IMG/VR virus record: IMGVR_UViG_3300034073_001507
Span: 1-54,263 of that record
Direction: 5' to 3' (one strand)
Length of the DNA stretch: 54,263 nt
Origin: a virus
In this document: piece after piece, positions 49,118-54,263 of the stretch
How the letters are laid out: the number at the start of each line of letters is the position of its first letter
Position numbering within the stretch: the first letter of the stretch is position 1
The notes under the pieces: model-generated
Told to the model about the DNA's origin: nothing
The model's input: the letters and a program-made list of their open reading frames with translations, nothing else
The model's database searches: none
Made by a program: the position numbers and the translations under genes

Positions 49118-49863
49118 TGCACTTTAGAAGTATATTCATATCAGACGTACACTTAGGGTCGAAAGATTGTAAGGCTCTTCATCTTTTAGATTTTCTCAAA
49201 AATAATACCTGTGACACATTGTATCTGATTGGTGATATAATTGATGGTTGGAAGATCCAACAGAATAGGTGGAGATGGGATCAGAACCATACCAATGTAG
49301 TTAGAAAGATCCTAAGCTATGCAAAGAAAGGAACCAAGGTAATCTATGTTGCTGGTAACCACGATGAGTTTCTCAGAACATTTATGCCCTATGAGTTTTC
49401 TTTTGGTAATATAGAAATAGCAAATCAGTATGAGCACATCGGAATAGATCAGAAAAGATATCTTGTAGTTCATGGTGATATGTTCGATGGAATCAACAGA
49501 ATCGTCCCTTGGGTTAGCTTTCTCGGCGATCGATCCTATGATTTTGTTTTAACGCTAAACTCAAAGTTCAATTGGCTCAGAAGAAAACTTGGATTTGGAT
49601 ACTGGTCGCTTTCCAGTTATCTTAAACATAAAGTGAAACAAGCAATAGCATTTATGTATAAGTTTGAGAATAATTTAACTTCTTATTGTAAAAAAAGAGG
49701 TTTTGATGGGGTTATCTGCGGTCACATCCATCATGCTGAAATTAAAGAAATAGATGGAATCATATACATGAATGATGGCGATTGGGTCGAATCGCTAACT
49801 GCTTTGGTAGAACATACAGATGGACAATGGCAGATAGTGACATGGGCAAACATAGAATCTTAG
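49117..49863 (+). CDS. COG2908 metallophosphoesterase (PlcP/LpxH-like)
   Basis: 248-residue calcineurin-like phosphoesterase: SDVHLG (9-14), LIGDIIDGW, VAGNHDEFLR, VVHGDMFD, and ICGHIHHAEI, which supply the binuclear metal ligands. The middle part (FLGDRSYDFVLTLNSKFNWLRRKLGFGYWSLS) fits the bacterial group that includes PlcP, a phospholipase C-type enzyme releasing diacylglycerol, rather than classical LpxH. It overlaps by 22 nt a GT4 gene like Agt, PlcP's usual neighbour. LpxH-type lipid A pyrophosphatase is the alternative. Confidence 0.8.
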   Translation: MHFRSIFISDVHLGSKDCKALHLLDFLKNNTCDTLYLIGDIIDGWKIQQNRWRWDQNHTNVVRKILSYAKKGTKVIYVAGNHDEFLRTFMPYEFSFGNIEIANQYEHIGIDQKRYLVVHGDMFDGINRIVPWVSFLGDRSYDFVLTLNSKFNWLRRKLGFGYWSLSSYLKHKVKQAIAFMYKFENNLTSYCKKRGFDGVICGHIHHAEIKEIDGIIYMNDGDWVESLTALVEHTDGQWQIVTWANIES

Positions 49864-50819
49864 TTGTTACTGACAATCTAAAGGATCAAATCAATGGAGT
49901 GGCTATCACTTTTAAGCACCTTGCTAAGGAAGCTGAACGCTCTGGGTATGAGATGCACTTTCTCGACCCTAGCGAATTCTTTCATTTTTCTTTTCCTGCC
50001 TACAAAGAGATCAAACTGGCTTTTCCGTTTAGAATCAGCCGAAAAATTGAATCAATACAACCCGATTATATTCACATTGCCACCGAAGGGCCAATTGGTC
50101 TAGCAGCTAAGTTATACTGTGATAGAAATAATCTATGGTATAATACATCATATCATACTAAATTTCCAGAATATATGAAGAGTTTGTATGGTATACCAAC
50201 AGATTACACATACAAATATCTTCGTTGGTTCCATAAGCATTCTGGGGTTGTTCTGACAACAACAAAATCAATGAAGTCTCTTCTGATCGAGAATAAATTT
50301 GATGGTAATATAGTAGAGTGGACTCGGGGAGTTGATATGTCCAATCTAACTGGACTTGAAAGAGCGCCAGATAACTCAGTGCTTTTTGTTGGAAGGGTTT
50401 CGAAGGAAAAGAACATAGAAGAATTATTGAAACTCCAAGACAAGTATAACATAGTTATTGTTGGCGATGGACCAGACAGGAAACATTTAGAACAAAAATA
50501 TAAAAAGGCAAAGTTTGTTGGATACAAAACAGGGAAAGAACTGTTCCAATATTATCTAAATGCATCTGTATTTTGTTTTCCGAGTAAGACGGATACTTTT
50601 GGTATTGTTATGGTAGAGGCGATGAGTGCAGGAACTCCTGTTGCTGCATTCCCAGTAGTCGGTCCAATCGATATTGTTGATTCTGGCATAAACGGAATTC
50701 TTGACGATAACCTAGAAACAGCTATTGATAGATGCTTTGAACTTGGTAGAATAAATACTAAGGAATGGTCTTGGGAAGCATGTTGGAATATCTTTCATCA
50801 AAATTTGATTGAGGTTTAA
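49842..50819 (+). CDS. GT4 glycosyltransferase (Agt-like)
   Basis: 325 residues from ATG 49842. GT-B fold: LVVTDNLKDQINGVAITFKH at the N-terminus, IHIATEGPIGLAAKLYC, NTSYHTKFPEY, WTRGVDMSNL and a donor-site TDTFGIVMVEAMSAGTPV. This matches the family that includes diacylglycerol glycosyltransferases such as Agt and SqdX. The gene order phosphoesterase-GT4 copies the bacterial plcP-agt operon that replaces phospholipids by glycolipids under phosphate stress. It could instead act on a phage-made glycan. Confidence 0.85.
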   Translation: MGKHRILVVTDNLKDQINGVAITFKHLAKEAERSGYEMHFLDPSEFFHFSFPAYKEIKLAFPFRISRKIESIQPDYIHIATEGPIGLAAKLYCDRNNLWYNTSYHTKFPEYMKSLYGIPTDYTYKYLRWFHKHSGVVLTTTKSMKSLLIENKFDGNIVEWTRGVDMSNLTGLERAPDNSVLFVGRVSKEKNIEELLKLQDKYNIVIVGDGPDRKHLEQKYKKAKFVGYKTGKELFQYYLNASVFCFPSKTDTFGIVMVEAMSAGTPVAAFPVVGPIDIVDSGINGILDDNLETAIDRCFELGRINTKEWSWEACWNIFHQNLIEV

Positions 50820-51143
50820 ATGAGCGGAGACTATGACTTTGGATTCTCTTTTGCTGATGCTGAAGAAGCAGCAACAACAGCAACCCAAACAACAACGCAG
50901 CCAGTCGCAACAACTGATGATCTGAAAGTTTTGCAGGATAAGATTGATGGTGTTCTGACACAGCAGTCTCAGTATATCGAAGCATTCTACAAAGCCAAAC
51001 TCAAAGAGGTAGAAGGTTTAATTCTGCCCCTGCTTTATAACCTTATGAAGAATCCTGATAAAGCCTACATCAAGTGGGAAAATCGAGTTCCTATCATTCA
51101 AGCTCAAATTGACAAGATAACATCGATCACTAGAGATGTATGA
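50820..51143 (+). CDS. Conserved T4-like phage protein
   Basis: 107 residues: acidic/aromatic start MSGDYDFGFSFADAEEA, Thr-rich linker, and a helical C-terminal part with LILPLLYNLMKNPDKAYIKW. The YNLMKNPDK-YIKW pattern is conserved in aquatic T4-like phages in proteins of unknown role. It starts 1 nt after the preceding gene and overlaps the next by 8 nt. Confidence 0.7.
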   Translation: MSGDYDFGFSFADAEEAATTATQTTTQPVATTDDLKVLQDKIDGVLTQQSQYIEAFYKAKLKEVEGLILPLLYNLMKNPDKAYIKWENRVPIIQAQIDKITSITRDV

Positions 51144-51555
51144 TAATCCTTGGTTGTATCAAGGCAAACCATTTACTTCTGAGATGATTGGAACAGCTCA
51201 GGGCTTTGTATATGAAATTACCAACCTTGAGACTGGGAAGAAATATATCGGCAAAAAGAACTTCATATCAGTCAGAAAGCTCCCGCCTCTCAAAGGTAAA
51301 ACCAAGCGCAGAAAAAAAGTTGACGAATCCGACTGGAAAGAGTATTATAGTTCTAGTGAGCAGGTTAAACTTCTTGTTGAAAAGAAAGGATCTAAGTTGT
51401 TTAAGAGAGAAATACTGAAGCTGTGTGAATCAAAGGGCTCAATGTCCTACTGGGAAGCAAAGCTACAGTTCGAGAAAGATGTGTTGTTGAGCGATGACTA
51501 TTATAATGAATTCATTGGCTGTAAAATACATGCCAAACATCTTAAGGAAAAATAA
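51136..51555 (+). CDS. GIY-YIG endonuclease-like protein (SegE-type)
   Basis: 139 residues. GFVYEITNLETGKKYIGKKNF (about 23-43) is a variant GIY-YIG core (VYE...KYIGKK); the following DWKEYYSS and YWEAKLQFEKD fit phage Seg-like nucleases. It could be a homing or DNA-processing nuclease. It sits among small conserved genes, overlapping both neighbours. Confidence 0.75.
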   Translation: MYDNPWLYQGKPFTSEMIGTAQGFVYEITNLETGKKYIGKKNFISVRKLPPLKGKTKRRKKVDESDWKEYYSSSEQVKLLVEKKGSKLFKREILKLCESKGSMSYWEAKLQFEKDVLLSDDYYNEFIGCKIHAKHLKEK

Positions 51556-51932
51556 TGACTGAAGAAGAGAAGCAAGCTGTTGCTGATTGCGATTTGATTA
51601 TTTGGTATCAATTGAACTTAGAGTATATGAACTCAAGATATGTTAAGTTAACTGATAAAAAGAAAAAAGATAGAAAAACTGATTTGGGGTATAAGTACAA
51701 TATTCTGCTGTTTAAAGAACAAGAAGAGCGAGATAAAGCGGAGTTGTTCTCGGCTATCATTGGCGACGAGATGGGGTATGTTGAGCGTATGGGTAAGTCA
51801 GGATATTCTGGCTTGATGTTTCGAGTAAACTCGCATAAAATAGATGATATAAAAACTGCATTGTTTGAGTTGTTGGAAATGTTTGGATTTAGTGATAAAC
51901 TAGTTCGTAAATATCTGAAAGAGGCAAAGTGA
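51555..51932 (+). CDS. Small protein, unknown function
   Basis: 125 residues, Lys/Glu-rich and helical, with LIIWYQLNLEYMNSRYVKLT near the N-terminus and KTALFELLEMFGFSDKLVRK at the end. No known domain recognised. One-base overlap with the preceding stop (TAATG). Confidence 0.55.
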   Translation: MTEEEKQAVADCDLIIWYQLNLEYMNSRYVKLTDKKKKDRKTDLGYKYNILLFKEQEERDKAELFSAIIGDEMGYVERMGKSGYSGLMFRVNSHKIDDIKTALFELLEMFGFSDKLVRKYLKEAK

Positions 51933-51933
51933 T

Positions 51934-52179
51934 ATGCTATTTACACGTGAAGATTTGATCAATCGTCTCCGCAACGGAGTTGTGTCTGTAACGTTTGAAA
52001 AGGTTGACGGTACAGTTCGAGTAATGAGTTGTACGCTACAGTCGCAGTACCTGCCTGAAGAATATCGAAACAAGGCTCCAATGCTCACCGAGGAGACTGG
52101 CAATTCCATTGCTGTCTGGGATCTTGGTGTCAATCAGTGGCGTTCATTTCGGGTTGGATCGGTGCGCGACGTTAAGTAA
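51934..52179 (+). CDS. SH3-like beta-barrel protein (DUF2693-type)
   Basis: 81 residues: LFTREDLINRLRNGVVSVTF, DGTVRVMSCTLQSQYLP, and VWDLGVNQWRSFRVGSV. This helix-plus-strands pattern is that of the small phage family DUF2693 (SH3-type barrel), whose function is not known. It is followed by an intergenic segment with a putative promoter. Confidence 0.8.
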   Translation: MLFTREDLINRLRNGVVSVTFEKVDGTVRVMSCTLQSQYLPEEYRNKAPMLTEETGNSIAVWDLGVNQWRSFRVGSVRDVK

Positions 52180-52226
52180 TTGATTTGTAACGAGTTTTTA
52201 TACTAGTTTTTCTAGAGATATCTTAG

Positions 52227-52232
52227 TACAAT
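52227..52232 (+). promoter_or_regulatory. Putative -10 element
   Basis: TACAAT (52227-52232) lies 28 nt before the ATG at 52260 in an 80-nt gap; TAGTTT at 52204-52209 is a poor -35 with 17-nt spacing. It resembles other early promoters in the window only in the -10. Confidence 0.4.
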
Positions 52233-52259
52233 GGTATCATGTTTCATCGAGAGTAAGAC

Positions 52260-53312
52260 ATGAAAGCGAAGACTCGCAATCGTATTATTTCCAAGAACAA
52301 GAGCGACGAGCCCACGTGGGATAGCACCAAGCCAGCCACTCGAGCGCAGATTGGTGCAGCGCTGACTTGGTATGGCGTAAACATGAAGCAGGAGGACGCA
52401 GCCAAGTATCTTGGCGCCAAGAACCCGAAGTGGGTTGAAGGTTTCGAGACTCTGGCATGGTCTAAGCGCATGGTATCTCGTGGGTGCGTTCTGCCTCATC
52501 CAGAGTGCGATACTGCGGCCAAGATGGAGCAGGAGTACAATAAAAAGATTGAAGAGCTCGCAGTTCCCGTTGCCAGCAAAAAAGTTGTCAACATCCAGGA
52601 GCTAGTCGAACAGAAAGCCCAACAGTTCATTGCTGATCTGGAGGGATTGGTCGATGAATATGGCATCACAGGCAACTATCAGAAGATGGACGCATACAAG
52701 TGGATGACCGATAACGGAGTGAAATCCGCTCATGTTCCATTCATCATCAATCACTTCAAGAAGGAAGCAGCCGAGCCTATGCTCGCGGCCGAAGGCAAGG
52801 ACGCCGATCTGGTCGAGGGATACTCCAGCTACACGAAGAAGCGTATGATGAATCTGCTTCGCTGTTATGGGGCTATTGTAGCGGACGCCAGCAAGTTCCT
52901 TGAGAACAAGAAGGTTGCCCGCAAACCTCGTAAGAAGAAGCCCATCTCAGCCGAGAAGAAAGTTTCGAAGATCAAGTACATGAAGGCTGATAACAAACTA
53001 AAGCTGCAGTCTGTCGATCCTATCAAGATCGTCGGTGCTTCCCAGCTCTGGGTCTATAACGTCAAGACTCGAAAACTCGGGGTCTATGTGGCCATGGATG
53101 CCTCAGGCCTATCGGTCAAAGGTTCCTCAATCGAGGGTTATGCTGCCAGCTCCTCAATATCCAAGACTCTTCGAAAGCCCGAAAAAGTTTTGCCTGACGT
53201 TGTCAATGGAGGTAAACTAGTTCTACGAAAGGTCATGGATGGGGTGAATTCCAAACCTTCCCTTCTTAATGGTAGGGTTAATGCGGATACAATCCTGCTA
53301 AGGGTTGTATAA
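52260..53312 (+). CDS. Conserved phage protein, unknown function (350 aa)
   Basis: 350 residues, Lys/Ala-rich, GC-rich codon use. N-terminal part with TKPATRAQIGAALTWYGVNM; middle helices (VNIQELVEQKAQQFIADLEG); a basic linker with KVARKPRKKKPISAEKK (about 220-236); C-terminal beta-rich domain (LWVYNVKTRKLGVYVAMDAS, VKGSSIEGY). The basic linker suggests DNA or RNA contact. Similar proteins are found in aquatic T4-like phages, but I know of no function. The leader and GC content resemble the 999 and 11434 genes. Confidence 0.7.
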   Translation: MKAKTRNRIISKNKSDEPTWDSTKPATRAQIGAALTWYGVNMKQEDAAKYLGAKNPKWVEGFETLAWSKRMVSRGCVLPHPECDTAAKMEQEYNKKIEELAVPVASKKVVNIQELVEQKAQQFIADLEGLVDEYGITGNYQKMDAYKWMTDNGVKSAHVPFIINHFKKEAAEPMLAAEGKDADLVEGYSSYTKKRMMNLLRCYGAIVADASKFLENKKVARKPRKKKPISAEKKVSKIKYMKADNKLKLQSVDPIKIVGASQLWVYNVKTRKLGVYVAMDASGLSVKGSSIEGYAASSSISKTLRKPEKVLPDVVNGGKLVLRKVMDGVNSKPSLLNGRVNADTILLRVV

Positions 53313-53315
53313 ATA
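53308..53315 (+). promoter_or_regulatory. T4-type late promoter (metallopeptidase)
   Basis: Exact TATAAATA overlapping the stop of the preceding gene. The predicted start, G53321, lies downstream of an in-frame TTG at 53318, so the true start codon must be ATG 53342. Confidence 0.85.
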
Positions 53316-53341
53316 GTTTGGATTCCTCGGGGGGTATTTCA

Positions 53342-53848
53342 ATGCTAAAATTCAGCGGAGAGAAACTTTCAAAAGAAGAGATGCTATACCTGAAACTTGC
53401 AGCCAGGTTTACTCTCGATAAGTACATCACCAAGTCAAAGCAACGAAAGATTGACGTTGATGTGATCCTTATCAAGGACAAAAAGGCAACATGGGGCGGT
53501 GAGTGTTGCTATCTTGGGGTTGAACAAGATCGAAAGAAGTTTGAGATCAGAATACAAAAGTCATTGGTCAAGAAGGCCAAGAAGATTGATACTCGAATGA
53601 AGGACATAGTGGCTACTCTTATTCACGAACTAATTCATGTCAAGCAGTATACCAACAATCAGCTGTTTGACTATGTAAATGGCTCAGTACGATATGAAGG
53701 TAAGATCTACAAAGACACAGATAACTTTATTGAATACTGGGACAGCCCATGGGAAGTTGAAGCCTATGGTCGGAGCGTTGGAACCTATGAACAGTTCAGG
53801 CGCATTTTAAAACTGAGAGAAAAAGAGGTAGCCAAACTAAACCTATGA
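53342..53848 (+). CDS. Zinc metallopeptidase (SprT-like)
   Basis: 168 residues from ATG 53342, with GGGG in the leader as RBS. TLIHELIHVKQ (H95-E96-x-x-H99) is an HExxH site and SPWEVEAYG (E138/E140) a third-ligand candidate. The order resembles SprT-like peptidases. It has MLKF at the start but no I-x-E cleavage tripeptide, so capsid targeting is not supported. It is the second HExxH gene in the window. Late expression is likely. Confidence 0.8.
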   Translation: MLKFSGEKLSKEEMLYLKLAARFTLDKYITKSKQRKIDVDVILIKDKKATWGGECCYLGVEQDRKKFEIRIQKSLVKKAKKIDTRMKDIVATLIHELIHVKQYTNNQLFDYVNGSVRYEGKIYKDTDNFIEYWDSPWEVEAYGRSVGTYEQFRRILKLREKEVAKLNL

Positions 53849-54024
53849 GTAAAAGCAGAAATTACCGCGACTATGATGATGATAAATTCGAACGTCGTGC
53901 CCGAAGAAACCTGAGAAACCAACAACAAACGAACCAAAGGGAATGGAAGTTTGATCCGCGCAAAGATTATAACCGAGAAGAGTGGGAAGAGCGAGAACAA
54001 CTAATCAGGAGAATTCAACAATGA
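53845..54024 (+). CDS. Small very charged protein (59 aa)
   Basis: 59 residues (ATG 53845, stop 54022-54024) dominated by Arg, Asp, Glu, Gln and Asn (FERRARRNLRNQQQ, NREEWEEREQLIRR). It overlaps both neighbouring genes by 4 nt (ATGA twice), which supports translation. Probably disordered or helical; function unknown. Confidence 0.6.
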   Translation: MSKSRNYRDYDDDKFERRARRNLRNQQQTNQREWKFDPRKDYNREEWEEREQLIRRIQQ

Positions 54025-54263
54025 CACCAATGCAAAAGAAAATCGCTGATCTTGAAGCTAGAGTCCGAGCACTCGAACTTCGTCTTGGCGAAAAACAATA
54101 TTCAAAGATCGACGATAATCCCCCAACCGTTGAGCATGCATTTGCTATCGTGCAAACATTGAATGCCGCCAAACAGCTGGCTACAATGAATTTGAAGAGC
54201 GCGGATCCGAAAGCCAGAGAGCTCAGTGGGGAGATTTTATCCTGGCTGGAAGCTATGGGTCGC
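54021..54263 (+). CDS. Partial CDS cut by window end
   Basis: 81 codons without stop to the window edge. Starts MTPMQKKIADLEARVRALEL, a short coiled coil, followed by PTVEHAFAIVQTLNAAKQL and AKARELSGEI-like helices. No function recognised from this fragment. It overlaps the previous stop (ATGA). Confidence 0.55.
   Translation, partial: MTPMQKKIADLEARVRALELRLGEKQYSKIDDNPPTVEHAFAIVQTLNAAKQLATMNLKSADPKARELSGEILSWLEAMGR

Noticed and set aside
53318-53341. TTG start for the metallopeptidase gene
   Set aside because: The predicted late transcript begins at 53321, after this codon, so ATG 53342 must be used.
1-54263. Prophage or integrated element (integrase, att sites)
   Set aside because: No integrase, excisionase or host gene is seen. 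The tRNAs are complete and followed by phage genes on the same strand, as in lytic T4-like genomes.

Overview
The window is part of a T4-like myovirus genome, probably an aquatic phage of a heterotrophic Gram-negative bacterium. Evidence for the T4 type is a recognisable core: sliding clamp gp45, clamp loader gp44 and gp62, RegA, B-family DNA polymerase gp43, UvsX, helicase gp41, primase gp61, dNMP kinase, and exact T4-type late promoters (TATAAATA). A CobS/MoxR-like ATPase, Hsp20, ThyX and a B12-dependent ribonucleotide reductase are accessory genes often seen in aquatic relatives. No photosystem genes and no integrase are visible. Every supported gene is on the + strand and most adjacent genes overlap or nearly touch. 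The host cannot be named from the sequence.

Layout. 1-5974: MoxR-like ATPase and a small winged-helix protein closed by a strong terminator, then an operon with its own TATAAT promoter: TET/JBP dioxygenase, TET-associated-type glycosyltransferase, a second GT-A enzyme, dNMP kinase, sliding clamp and a DsbA-like protein. 5970-8454: a structured leader, a GIY-YIG protein, gp44, gp62 and RegA. 8455-11039: late promoter, Hsp20, dCMP deaminase, nucleotidase and small proteins. 11045-11433: a CAT-anticodon tRNA followed by four degenerate 25-nt direct repeats and a promoter. 11434-21822: a sugar and glycan region (RmlC-like epimerase, GDP-mannose dehydratase, two C-methyltransferases, FkbM-like methyltransferase, several glycosyltransferases, a 2OG oxygenase), with tRNA-Arg(TCT) and an initiator-like tRNA-Met. 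21839-29418: polymerase, a membrane coiled-coil protein, UvsX, an overprinted small gene and gp41. 29426-40868: a 2OG oxygenase, then late, probably virion-associated genes (ligase-like protein, nucleotidylyltransferase/kinase, Lys-rich protein, fibre-like proteins), the lysis cassette (GH19 endolysin, holin candidate, Rz with nested Rz1) and a metallopeptidase. 40912-44466: primase, ThyX and class II RNR. 44453-50819: glycosyltransferase fusions and a COG2908 phosphatase/GT4 pair resembling the bacterial PlcP-Agt phospholipid-remodelling operon. 50820-54263: small proteins, a 350-residue unknown, a second HExxH peptidase and a gene cut by the window edge.

How the parts may work together. DNA precursors are supplied by NrdJ, dCMP deaminase, ThyX and dNMP kinase, and replication is by the clamp-centred T4 machinery. 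The dioxygenase and its neighbouring glycosyltransferase end in almost the same C-terminal peptide as the DNA polymerase (TLED[FL]F). In T4 the corresponding polymerase tail binds the sliding clamp, so I infer that this phage docks its base-hypermodification enzymes on the moving clamp, whose gene is in the same operon. Three proteins (starts 30221, 35409 and 40467) begin with a peptide matching the T4 capsid-targeting sequence, ending in I-x-E, which predicts enzymes packaged in the head and injected with the DNA. These two inferences and the PlcP-Agt-like pair are the most promising leads.
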